Source: Anaerotignum propionicum DSM 1682
Lineage (GTDB): Bacteria > Bacillota > Clostridia > Lachnospirales > Anaerotignaceae
DNA length: 64,000 bases
NCBI RefSeq assembly: GCF_001561955.1
Contig: NZ_CP014223.1
Location: forward strand, 806,001-870,000
Direction of reading: 5' to 3'
Shown here piece by piece: positions 53,253-60,422 of the stretch. The number at the start of each line of letters is the position of its first letter. Positions within the stretch are counted from its first letter, which is position 1. Both the position numbers and the translations under genes were made by a program. The notes beneath the pieces are model-generated. The model made no database searches, had not been told where the DNA came from, and saw only the letters and a program-made list of their open reading frames with translations.

Positions 53253-54557
53253 ATGGCAATTGTAGAGGTTATAAAATATAATGGTGGACCAGACGTTTTT
53301 GCGTGGAAATATCCCAGTGAAGAGTTAGGAACATGGACGCAGTTGATTGTTAATGAATCGCAAGAGGCTATTTTTGTTAAAAGCGGGAAGGTTTTGGACA
53401 TTTTTGTGAGTGGAAGACATACTTTAGATACAGCCAATATCCCTTTGTTGAATAACATCATTAATCTGCCTTTCGGGGGACGTTCTCCTTTTACTGCCGA
53501 GGTTTGGTATATCAATAAAGCATTCAATTTAGATATCAAGTGGGGTACGCCTACACCAATTCAAATTCAAGACCCCAAATATGGAATTTTTGCACCTGTT
53601 CGCTCTAATGGTACTTTTGGCATTCAAATCGTGGATTCGAAAAAATTCTTGGTTAAATTGGTTGGTACTATGCAGGTATTCGATAAAATGTCAGTAACAA
53701 AATATTTCAGAGGGATTTATGTGGCAAAAGTAAAGGACGCAATTTCCACTTACCTGATACATAATAAGATTAGCATACTGGAAATCAATGCATATATTGA
53801 TGAGCTTTCAGAATTTATGAAAGAAAACATACAGCCAACCATGGAAGAATTCGGCATTCAGCTGGTGAATTTCTATGTCAATGAAATTAGTGTTCCAGAA
53901 GAGGATTCTGCAGTGAGAAAGCTGAAAGATGCGCTATCAAAGAGAGCAGAAATGAACATTATAGGCTACAGCTATCAGCAGGAGCGTTCTTTTAACACAC
54001 TAGAAGGTGCAGCCAAAAACCAGCATTCCACAGCTGCTCCTCTTATGGGGGCGGGAATGGGCTTAGGAATGGGACTGAGCATGGGAAAAACCGTAGGTAC
54101 AGGATTTGGGGGAATGGTCGAGGAAATTCAAATTACAAATCATGCCAGTGAAAAAGAATGCCCTGCGTGTCATGGAAAGATGCCAGCACAACAACGATTT
54201 TGCGGTGTTTGTGGTTTTGATACGAACGCAGCGGGAAGCCAAAAGCAAGAACAGCCCCAATTATGTTGTTCTGATTGTGGATATCCTCTTTCAGACAGCA
54301 TCAAATTTTGCACTGAGTGTGGCAGAAAAATAAACCCTTGTCCCAACTGCGGAATAGATTTGACTGATGGTGCCAAAGTGTGCTCAGAATGTGGATATGA
54401 AATACCTATTGCTTGTCCGGAATGTGGTTCATCTATCTCTCCCAAGGCGAAATTTTGTCCTGAGTGTGGGCAGGTACTTTTGAAGAAATGTCCGAAGTGC
54501 GATGTGGCCATTGAAGGTACTCCAAAATTCTGCCCTGAATGTGGCGAGAAGCTATAG
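53253..54557 (+). CDS. SPFH-domain protein with five C-terminal zinc ribbons (YdjI/COG4260 type)
   Basis: 434 residues. The N-terminal SPFH/band-7 domain (about residues 1-250) begins VEVIKYNGGPDVFAWKYPSE and has TLDTANIPLLNNIINLPFGG and VNEISVPEEDSAVRKLKDAL. A Gly/Met-rich linker (about 268-292) follows, then five CxxC pairs-of-pairs: CPACH..CGVCG, CSDCG..CTECG, CPNCG..CSECG, CPECG..CPECG and CPKC..CPECG. There is no signal peptide and no membrane helix; membrane contact would be through the SPFH domain or partners. B. subtilis YdjI is in an operon with PspA (YdjF) and membrane proteins and is linked to envelope stress; here PspA is missing. First gene of a four-gene operon. Confidence 0.88.
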   Translation: MAIVEVIKYNGGPDVFAWKYPSEELGTWTQLIVNESQEAIFVKSGKVLDIFVSGRHTLDTANIPLLNNIINLPFGGRSPFTAEVWYINKAFNLDIKWGTPTPIQIQDPKYGIFAPVRSNGTFGIQIVDSKKFLVKLVGTMQVFDKMSVTKYFRGIYVAKVKDAISTYLIHNKISILEINAYIDELSEFMKENIQPTMEEFGIQLVNFYVNEISVPEEDSAVRKLKDALSKRAEMNIIGYSYQQERSFNTLEGAAKNQHSTAAPLMGAGMGLGMGLSMGKTVGTGFGGMVEEIQITNHASEKECPACHGKMPAQQRFCGVCGFDTNAAGSQKQEQPQLCCSDCGYPLSDSIKFCTECGRKINPCPNCGIDLTDGAKVCSECGYEIPIACPECGSSISPKAKFCPECGQVLLKKCPKCDVAIEGTPKFCPECGEKL

Positions 54558-54571
54558 AGGAGGGAAAATGT

Positions 54572-55276
54572 ATGAACAGATACAGTAAAGCTTTGCTGAT
54601 TTCGGGTATCATCACCGTCGTTATTTCTGTAATTGTTTTGTTACTGTGTATCTATGACTGGAGCGGTCTTACGCCTCTTGCAGCAGTGTTTATTATTTGG
54701 GCACAAATTGTATTTTTCGGAGGTTTAATTTTTCAACAAAAAATCAGAACACAGACAGAGCAGCTGGTGCTGCAGGCTTCCTTTATCCCACTACTCACAA
54801 TTTATTCCTTTATTTGTGGGGTATTGTCAGTTCTTTTTTTAATAAGATTTAAAAGTGAATGGAAATATTTTGTCAGCATTCAACTGATATTAGCAGGAAT
54901 CATTTCAACTTTGTTGATTGCGCTTTATTCAGCCAGTAAAGCCATCCGTGTTACCAACCAGAATACAATGCATGATATTATACAGATAAATTCATATATC
55001 AGTAGAATCAATACCCTTGCAGTAACTGCTGGTGAAGAAGAGGGTTATGGCTTTGACTTGAAAACAATTTCTGAAGCCTTACGGTTTACTGATATATCTG
55101 CTATGGTTCCTGTGGATGAGGAGATAGATCATATCATTTCTGAATTAGAGTTAGAGTTTGAAAAAGAAACCATATTTAGGTCAACAAAATTAATTCAGGA
55201 AAGATGCACGAAATTAGCAAAATTGATTGAAAAAAGAAAGATACAATCTAAAGCCATTAAGGAAGGAATCATTTAG
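54572..55276 (+). CDS. Four-helix membrane protein of the SPFH operon (unknown function)
   Basis: 234 residues from the ATG at 54572 behind GAGGAGGG. Membrane helices lie at about residues 8-28, 33-53, 70-92 and 100-122, then a cytoplasmic helical domain of about 110 residues with ITRINTLAVTAGEEE-like and acidic ELELEFEKET stretches. It has no zinc ribbon. The family is not recognised. It starts 14 bases after the SPFH gene and ends three bases before the next, so it is part of the same unit and probably a membrane anchor for it. Confidence 0.7.
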   Translation: MNRYSKALLISGIITVVISVIVLLLCIYDWSGLTPLAAVFIIWAQIVFFGGLIFQQKIRTQTEQLVLQASFIPLLTIYSFICGVLSVLFLIRFKSEWKYFVSIQLILAGIISTLLIALYSASKAIRVTNQNTMHDIIQINSYISRINTLAVTAGEEEGYGFDLKTISEALRFTDISAMVPVDEEIDHIISELELEFEKETIFRSTKLIQERCTKLAKLIEKRKIQSKAIKEGII

Positions 55277-55278
55277 AT

Positions 55279-55845
55279 ATGGAAAATTCGAAGTCGGCAA
55301 TCGTTATGAGTATAGTTATTGAAAAGATACAATTCATTGTTGGAATTATATTTCTATTAGTGTTTGGGTTGTGCACCGTGGTGTCGCTGGCAGATGCAGA
55401 ACTAGCTTCTGATGGTTTTCTTGTTTTTTGCCTTGTCGTGGACGGATTATGTATTTTGTTAATATATTTTAGCAGAAAAAGACATAAATTAAACACTGAT
55501 TTTAAGAAATATGTATCCGCTCTATCAGGTGATCCCACCGGGTCTATTTTAAACTTAGCAAATGCCATGGGGACTTCAGAAGATTTGGTTTCAAAGAATT
55601 TGAATAAGATGATAGAAAAAAAATATTTTGCATATGCATATATAGACAAAAGGAAAAATTGTATTGTTTTATCTAACCAAGGAGAGACAATGGGTGTGGC
55701 ATCCACTGCAGGAAATGTGAGTTCCTTCACGGGAGTCTCTCAAGGAATGGTAACGGTACATTGTAAAGGTTGCGGCGGTGTAAATGCGATTTCCAAAGGA
55801 CAATCGGCAGAGTGCGAATACTGTGGCTCTTTGCTTCAGGGGTAA
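55279..55845 (+). CDS. Membrane protein with winged-helix-like domain and C-terminal zinc ribbon
   Basis: 188 residues. Two membrane helices (about 14-34 and 45-63) are followed by a domain of about 60 residues that looks like a winged helix (SILNLANAMGTSEDLVSKNLNKMIEKKYF, then IDKRKNCIVLSNQ). A Ser/Thr/Gly linker leads to one zinc ribbon, CKGCGGVNAIS..CEYCGSLL. The domain order matches the next gene, so the two arose by duplication. Similar winged-helix modules in SPFH-linked proteins have been described as PCI-like; the function is unknown. The start lies three bases after the previous stop. Confidence 0.7.
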   Translation: MENSKSAIVMSIVIEKIQFIVGIIFLLVFGLCTVVSLADAELASDGFLVFCLVVDGLCILLIYFSRKRHKLNTDFKKYVSALSGDPTGSILNLANAMGTSEDLVSKNLNKMIEKKYFAYAYIDKRKNCIVLSNQGETMGVASTAGNVSSFTGVSQGMVTVHCKGCGGVNAISKGQSAECEYCGSLLQG

Positions 55846-55890
55846 ATACTTTAATAAATAATGAAGCAACAATGAAAGTGAGGCACAGTA

Positions 55891-56544
55891 ATGCAAAATA
55901 AAGGAGCCCCATGGGCAATGATTATAGTACTTTTATTTCTTTTTTTTCCAGCGGGGATTATTGTTATGTTAGTTAAGCTACATAAAGATCCGTTTCACTA
56001 TACATCTAACGGTAATGGTACAATGATTGTTGGTTGGATTTTATTTGTGTTCGGTATTTTTTACTTGATCATCTACCTATCTGACAGTGCTACAAACAGC
56101 GATGTGGCACCACTACTCAGTGGGGTGGCTTTTTGCTGTGGAGGTGGCTTTGCGCTGGTTCGTCACGGCAGAAAGTACAAACAAAGAGGATTATTAGTTT
56201 CTAGATATATCACATGCATAATGAATAGCAGTGATGGGTCAATAGGGGACATTGCAGCATCCCTAGGGTTTACCTATGAGAATACCTATAGGGATATTGT
56301 AGACTTAATCCAATGTGGCGCTTTGCCTGACAGCTATATTGATGAGTCAACAAATTGTGTTGTATCACCATATATCAAAAAAAGGGTTTATGATTATAAA
56401 AACAAAATAGAGTTGAAAGAAGAACCTAAAAAATTCACATCGAGGACAGTGAAATGTCCCAATTGTGGTGGTATGAATAGTATCACGGGAAATGACAATG
56501 AGTGTGAATACTGTGGTTCACCTCTTGCTTATCAATGTATGTAG
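55891..56544 (+). CDS. Membrane protein with winged-helix-like domain and C-terminal zinc ribbon (paralogue)
   Basis: 217 residues. Three membrane helices (about 8-28, 45-62 and 70-90) precede the winged-helix-like segment DGSIGDIAASLGFTYENTYR with LIQCGALPDSYIDESTNCVVS, then a basic/acidic linker and a zinc ribbon CPNCGGMNSIT..CEYCGSPL. Both the helix-turn-helix-like part and the ribbon align with the preceding protein. GTGAGG provides the ribosome site. Last gene of the operon, followed by a terminator. Confidence 0.7.
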   Translation: MQNKGAPWAMIIVLLFLFFPAGIIVMLVKLHKDPFHYTSNGNGTMIVGWILFVFGIFYLIIYLSDSATNSDVAPLLSGVAFCCGGGFALVRHGRKYKQRGLLVSRYITCIMNSSDGSIGDIAASLGFTYENTYRDIVDLIQCGALPDSYIDESTNCVVSPYIKKRVYDYKNKIELKEEPKKFTSRTVKCPNCGGMNSITGNDNECEYCGSPLAYQCM

Positions 56545-56589
56545 TTCAAAGTTAAGTTATAATAAAAGGAAAAGCAACCTCATTACATT

Positions 56590-56626
56590 AGACTGTTTGC
56601 GAAATATGCAAATGGTCTATTTTTTT
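56590..56626 (+). terminator. Intrinsic terminator of the SPFH operon
   Basis: AGAC-T-GTTTGC pairs with GCAAAT-G-GTCT (56590-56600 with 56608-56618) and is followed by ATTTTTTT. Confidence 0.85.
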
Positions 56627-56804
56627 ACTTAATATGTTCAATATACTTTACAAATATTAGTAAAAAGGGTAACTAAGGGGACATACTTTAATGATATTAT
56701 TCTACCATAGATATTTGTAAACAAGCTCATAGAGGCAATGGAATACCGTTGATGTCTTATTGTAAAAATATAAAGCAAAAGAGGGCATTGTTTATTGATA
56801 TCTT

Positions 56805-56832
56805 GTATCTGTGGACAGCTCCGCACAGATAC
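56805..56832 (+). promoter_or_regulatory. Perfect 9-bp inverted repeat before the tail module
   Basis: GTATCTGTG (56805-56813) and CACAGATAC (56824-56832) around a 10-base loop. It lies about 95 bases before the first tail gene, has no T run after it, and could be an operator or an RNA hairpin. The surrounding 56627-56925 stretch holds no supported gene; a 22-codon frame from 56874 (MKNRRWREEMFQRLGGRNGK) ends inside the first tail gene and may be a relic. Confidence 0.45.
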
Positions 56833-56925
56833 TTGTTCCAAAAATTGTATAAAGGAGGGGATTTATCAAGGAAATGAAGAACAGAAGGTGGAGGGAAGAA
56901 ATGTTTCAAAGGTTAGGTGGACGAA

Positions 56926-57339
56926 ATGGCAAGATGGGCTAAGGTAGACTTTAAACAGTTAACCAAACTGCGAGATGAAGTAAACAAGTTCCATGGAGAG
57001 GAATTTCCCAAGTTCCAAGAGAAAATGGAAAGAGAGATGGCCACCAGACTGGTGCTTAAGGCGTTGAAGCGTACCCCCACGGATCCTAAGGATTCCCCTG
57101 GGATAAGAGCAGGTTGGAGCATTGGCGACGTGCGTTACGAAGGTGGCTCTTACAGCATTGAGGTATACAATAGCTGCATTTATGCCAACTCCGTTGAATG
57201 GGGATATTTGGCGAAGGATGGGAGGACTTTAATACCCGGACGTTTTATGCTGCATCTTTCGGAAGAGGAGCTACGCCAAGATGCTGACAAGGTAATAGAA
57301 GAAAAGCTGATGGAAGTTTTAAGGAGGGGTTTCCCATGA
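56926..57339 (+). CDS. HK97 gp10-like phage tail component
   Basis: 137 residues from the ATG at 56926, with AGGTGG five bases upstream; the GTG at 56917 would sit inside the ribosome site. It is a small alpha/beta protein with KALKRTPTDP, AGWSIGDVRY, NSCIYANSVEWGY and RFMLHLSEEE, the pattern of HK97 gp10 / PBSX XkdI-type proteins that sit at the head-tail junction or tail completion point. It opens the tail module. The next gene overlaps it by ATGA. Confidence 0.8.
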   Translation: MARWAKVDFKQLTKLRDEVNKFHGEEFPKFQEKMEREMATRLVLKALKRTPTDPKDSPGIRAGWSIGDVRYEGGSYSIEVYNSCIYANSVEWGYLAKDGRTLIPGRFMLHLSEEELRQDADKVIEEKLMEVLRRGFP

Positions 57340-57761
57340 TATCTAAATTGATGACAGGGATTGAACATGCAATACGAAAGGAATTCCCTGAAACTACCTA
57401 CAAAATTTATACTGAGACAACGGAGTATGATTCGCCCTGTTTCTTTATACGTTGTATAAGTCAAAGCCGAAATGCAAAGCTTGGAGAGAGATTTATGCTT
57501 AACACTTCCTTTGAGGTACAGTATTTCTCAGGCAGGGGCAATAACGAATGCTGGGAAGTGGCAGAAAAGCTGAGGGAGCTTTTAGATGTAATCTCTCTTG
57601 GGGAGGATTTGGTGCAGGGGCGCAACGGCAATTACAGGGTTGACAGCGGTGTGCTGCATTTTGTGATGGATTATAACCTACCTATGATGCGAGAGCAGGA
57701 TGCAGTGGATTTAATGGAAGAGGTGACTGTGTATGGCAAAGCAAGGGAATCAGGAAAATAA
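57336..57761 (+). CDS. Phage tail terminator-like protein (XkdJ position, DUF6838-like)
   Basis: 141 residues, cytoplasmic. It begins MISKLMTGIEHAIRKEFPET, with YTETTEYDSPCFFIRCIS and an FEVQYFSG strand, as in small phage proteins that cap the tail tube. Gene order (gp10-like, this, small protein, sheath) is that of the B. subtilis PBSX xkdI-xkdJ-xkdK region. It overlaps both neighbours. Confidence 0.72.
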   Translation: MISKLMTGIEHAIRKEFPETTYKIYTETTEYDSPCFFIRCISQSRNAKLGERFMLNTSFEVQYFSGRGNNECWEVAEKLRELLDVISLGEDLVQGRNGNYRVDSGVLHFVMDYNLPMMREQDAVDLMEEVTVYGKARESGK

Positions 57762-57921
57762 AAAAGAGGAACGATATTTTTCCAAGGAGGCAATTTTGCA
57801 AAGTCAGAAATATGGAGCTAATGGTGATTTGCTTTTTGCAATATTGGCAGACGACAAGGTATTTACTTCTATGGAAATTGACAACACGATTGATGAATTT
57901 CAAAAAGGAAAGGTGAGATAA
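57733..57921 (+). CDS. Small phage protein upstream of the sheath gene
   Basis: 62 residues, hydrophilic, beginning MAKQGNQENKKEERYFSKEA. It overlaps the tail terminator gene by 29 bases with a GAGGTG ribosome site, and its stop touches the sheath start. Similar 50-65-residue proteins sit before the sheath gene in other Xkd-type clusters; role unknown. Confidence 0.7.
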   Translation: MAKQGNQENKKEERYFSKEAILQSQKYGANGDLLFAILADDKVFTSMEIDNTIDEFQKGKVR

Positions 57922-59220
57922 ATGGGATTAGGCGGCGGTACATATTTGGTACAAAACAAGACCCTTCCAGGGGCATATATTAACTTTATTTCGGCAGCAA
58001 GAGCTTCTGCGACACTATCAGACAGAGGATATGCAGCAATGGCGTTAGAATTGGACTGGGGTGTAGATGGTGAAATGTTCACCATTGAAAACGGAGATTT
58101 CCAAAAAGATTCCCTAAAAATCCTCGGCTACGATTACAGCCATGAAAAGCTTAAGGGTCTGCGTGATTTATTTTGCAATGCAAAAACATTATACGCTTAT
58201 CGCTTAAACAGCGGCAATAAGGCGGTAAACCCCTTTGCAACAGCACGTTATAGCGGTATTCGCGGGAATGATATTAAAATTATGATTTCTGCCAATGTGG
58301 ACGAGCCCACAAAATTTGATGTTGTTACGTTAATGGAAAACACAAAAGTAGATATTCAGACTGTAGCTGAGGCAGCAGAATTAAAGGATAATAACTTCGT
58401 TGTGTTTAAAAAGGATGGGGTTTTACAAGAAACAGCGGCAACTCCTTTGGCAGGCGGTACAAACGGTCAAACAACAGGTGCATCTTATCAGGCGTTTTTG
58501 GATAAGGCGGAAGCCTACAGCTTTAATACATTGGGTTGTCTTTCAAAGGAAGAGAGCATCAAGGGCCTTTTTGTTGCCTTTACCAAGCGTTTAAGAGATG
58601 AAATGGGCATCAAATTTCAGACCGTTATGTTTAACAAGGCGGCAGATTACGAAGGAATCATCAATTTAAAAAACAAGGTGACAGATGGTGAAGAAACAAG
58701 TCTTGTTTATTGGCTGACAGGTGCGACCGCAGGTTGTGCCGTAAACAAATCTATTGCCAATAAGGAATATGACGGCGAGTTTTTGGTAGATACAGCCTAT
58801 AAACAGAGTCAATATGCAGCGGCATTGGATGCGGGTGAATTTGTATTCCATAAAATCGGTGACGAGGTAAGGGTATTAGACGATATTAACAGCTTTGTTT
58901 CCGTTAACACAGACAAAAATGAAGATTTTGCAAGTAATCAGGTTATCAGAGTCATTGACCAGATCGGCAACGATATTGCTGTGCTTTTTAACACACGATA
59001 TATGGGGAAAGTACAGAACAATGAATCGGGCAGAATCGCTTTTTGGAACGACTTGGTTTCCTACAATAAGCAGATGGAACAAATTCAGGCAATTGAAAAC
59101 TTTGTTTCTGATGAATTGATTGTAAAAAAAGGCAATGATAAAAAATCCGTAGTTGTGGTGAATCCTGTGACACCAGTTTGCGCCATGACAAAGCTGTATA
59201 TGACCGTTGTTGTTGAATAA
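57922..59220 (+). CDS. Contractile tail sheath protein (XkdK type)
   Basis: 432 residues. It starts MGLGGGTYLVQNKTLPGAYINF, the usual sheath N-terminus, with LGYDYSHEKLKGLRDLFCNA, the AGGTNG loop, TAGCAVNKSIANKEYDGEF and the C-terminal sheath domain near ISSFVSVNTDKN-like and NDIAVLFNTRYMGKVQNNESG stretches. Sheath contraction drives the tail tube through a target envelope. Its presence makes this a myovirus-type, R-type or PBSX-type tail, not a siphovirus tail. Confidence 0.92.
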   Translation: MGLGGGTYLVQNKTLPGAYINFISAARASATLSDRGYAAMALELDWGVDGEMFTIENGDFQKDSLKILGYDYSHEKLKGLRDLFCNAKTLYAYRLNSGNKAVNPFATARYSGIRGNDIKIMISANVDEPTKFDVVTLMENTKVDIQTVAEAAELKDNNFVVFKKDGVLQETAATPLAGGTNGQTTGASYQAFLDKAEAYSFNTLGCLSKEESIKGLFVAFTKRLRDEMGIKFQTVMFNKAADYEGIINLKNKVTDGEETSLVYWLTGATAGCAVNKSIANKEYDGEFLVDTAYKQSQYAAALDAGEFVFHKIGDEVRVLDDINSFVSVNTDKNEDFASNQVIRVIDQIGNDIAVLFNTRYMGKVQNNESGRIAFWNDLVSYNKQMEQIQAIENFVSDELIVKKGNDKKSVVVVNPVTPVCAMTKLYMTVVVE

Positions 59221-59236
59221 GAGAGGGGGCAGAGAG

Positions 59237-59707
59237 ATGAGTAATATTACAATGCTGAGCAAAGATGCTATTTCTGCGAAAAAAGCAGAGTGCTTCATTA
59301 CCATTGAAGGGAACCGTTACAACTTTATGAGTGCCATTTCCGTAGAGGCAAAAATGGAGAAAACAAAGGCGGAAGTTCCTATTTTAGGTAGAATGAACAA
59401 AGGTCATAAGGCAGTGGGGGCAAATGGTACTGGTAGTGCCACCTTTCACTATAACACATCTATTTTTCGTGAATTGATGAAGCGTTATCAAGATACGGGT
59501 GAGGATGTTTACTTTGATATGCAGATTACCAATGAAGACCCTACCTCTAACGTGGGCCGACAGACAATCATTCTTCGTGATTGCAACATAGACAGTATGG
59601 TGATTGCCAAGTTCGACGCCGATGGCGAATATTTAGATGAGGAAATGGAGTTTACATATGAAAGCTTTGAAATGCCCGAAACATTTCAGATGCTAAGCGG
59701 AATGTAA
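59237..59707 (+). CDS. Tail tube protein (XkdM type)
   Basis: 156 residues from the ATG at 59237 (AGAGGGGGC ribosome site). XkdM blocks: AKKAECFITIEGNRYNFM, KAEVPILGRMNKGHKAVGANGTGSATFHY and NVGRQTIILRDCNIDS. It polymerises into the inner tube that the sheath surrounds. Located directly after the sheath gene, as in PBSX and diffocins. Confidence 0.9.
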   Translation: MSNITMLSKDAISAKKAECFITIEGNRYNFMSAISVEAKMEKTKAEVPILGRMNKGHKAVGANGTGSATFHYNTSIFRELMKRYQDTGEDVYFDMQITNEDPTSNVGRQTIILRDCNIDSMVIAKFDADGEYLDEEMEFTYESFEMPETFQMLSGM

Positions 59708-59727
59708 AAAAAGAGGAGGAATAATAT

Positions 59728-60147
59728 ATGAGTTTATCAGCATTTTTGAATCCTGTAAAGGAAGAAACCTGCAAGGTTGTAGCTAGCAAGCGTTTTATTG
59801 ATGAGGACGGAAAGCCCGTGGAATGGGAGTTGAGAACTATTACTGCAGATGAGGATGAGGCAATCCGCAAGGCCTGCACCAAAAGGATGCCCATTCCTGG
59901 AAGAAAAGGCCAGTTTAGCCAAGAAACGGATTTAAACAAATATTTGGGTTTATTGGCGGTTTCCTGCACTGTATATCCCAACTTGAATGACGTAGAGCTG
60001 CAAAATGGGTATGGTGTGATGGGGGCGGACAATTTGTTGAAAACTATGCTTCATGCAGGGGAGTATACCCAATATGTTTCCAAGGTTCAAGAGTTAAATG
60101 GATATGATTCCTCCATGGATGAATTGGTGGAAGAGGCAAAAAACTAA
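59728..60147 (+). CDS. Tail assembly chaperone (XkdN type), short product
   Basis: 139 residues: MSLSAFLNPVKEETCKVVAS, then VEWELRTITADEDEAIRKACT, TDLNKYLGLLAVSCTVYPNL and ELNGYDSSMDELVEEAKN. Proteins of this kind coat the tape measure during tail assembly, like lambda gpG. The last three codons GCA AAA AAC, directly before the stop, form a slippery site, so this is the short of two expected products (see 60138-60320). The ribosome site AGAGGAGGA is strong. Confidence 0.85.
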   Translation: MSLSAFLNPVKEETCKVVASKRFIDEDGKPVEWELRTITADEDEAIRKACTKRMPIPGRKGQFSQETDLNKYLGLLAVSCTVYPNLNDVELQNGYGVMGADNLLKTMLHAGEYTQYVSKVQELNGYDSSMDELVEEAKN

Positions 60148-60320
60148 TTGATGGGGGCGATGGAGAGAGCAACTATGCATATTACTGCCTGCATCAGCTG
60201 CACCTATTGCCCTCACAATTTTTAAAACTTCCAAGAGAAGAAAAGGCTTTTCTGATTGCTTCTATTCAGTTAAAGGCGGAGAAAGAAAAAAGAGAATCCA
60301 AAAAAATGAAGAAAAGGTAG
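60138..60320 (+). CDS. -1 frameshift extension of the tail assembly chaperone (gpT-like part)
   Basis: The heptamer A AAA AAC (60138-60144) sits at the very end of the XkdN frame, followed by TAA. A -1 slip there continues as CTA ATT GAT GGG and so on for exactly 58 codons to TAG (60318-60320), giving a 197-residue fusion. The extension reads LIDGGDGESNYAYYCLHQLH, then LLPSQFLKLPREEKAFLIAS and a Lys-rich end, which looks like a real folded gpT-like domain. It has no start codon or ribosome site of its own. Dual products from one slip site are the rule for long-tailed phages (gpG/gpGT). Confidence 0.82.
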   Translation, partial: KKLIDGGDGESNYAYYCLHQLHLLPSQFLKLPREEKAFLIASIQLKAEKEKRESKKMKKR

Positions 60321-60366
60321 TTAGATTAGATAAAAAATTTATTGGGAAATAAGATAAGTTAAATAG

Positions 60367-60400
60367 AAAAGCATTCGGCATTTGTTGAATGCTTTTCTAT
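60367..60400 (+). terminator. Hairpin between chaperone and tape measure genes
   Basis: AAAAGCATTC/GAATGCTTTT (60367-60376 with 60387-60396) is a perfect 10-bp stem ending in TTTT. It may reduce read-through into the tape measure gene, which needs few copies. Confidence 0.6.
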
Positions 60401-60422
60401 TGTTTGGAAAGAAGGTGAGAAA

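Noticed and set aside
55269-55730. 153-codon minus-strand frame opposite the membrane zinc-ribbon gene
   Set aside because: The plus-strand gene has operon context and a zinc ribbon; the antisense frame has neither start signal nor domain.
56638-56841. 67-codon minus-strand frame before the tail module
   Set aside because: No ribosome site and the inverted repeat falls inside it; likely chance.
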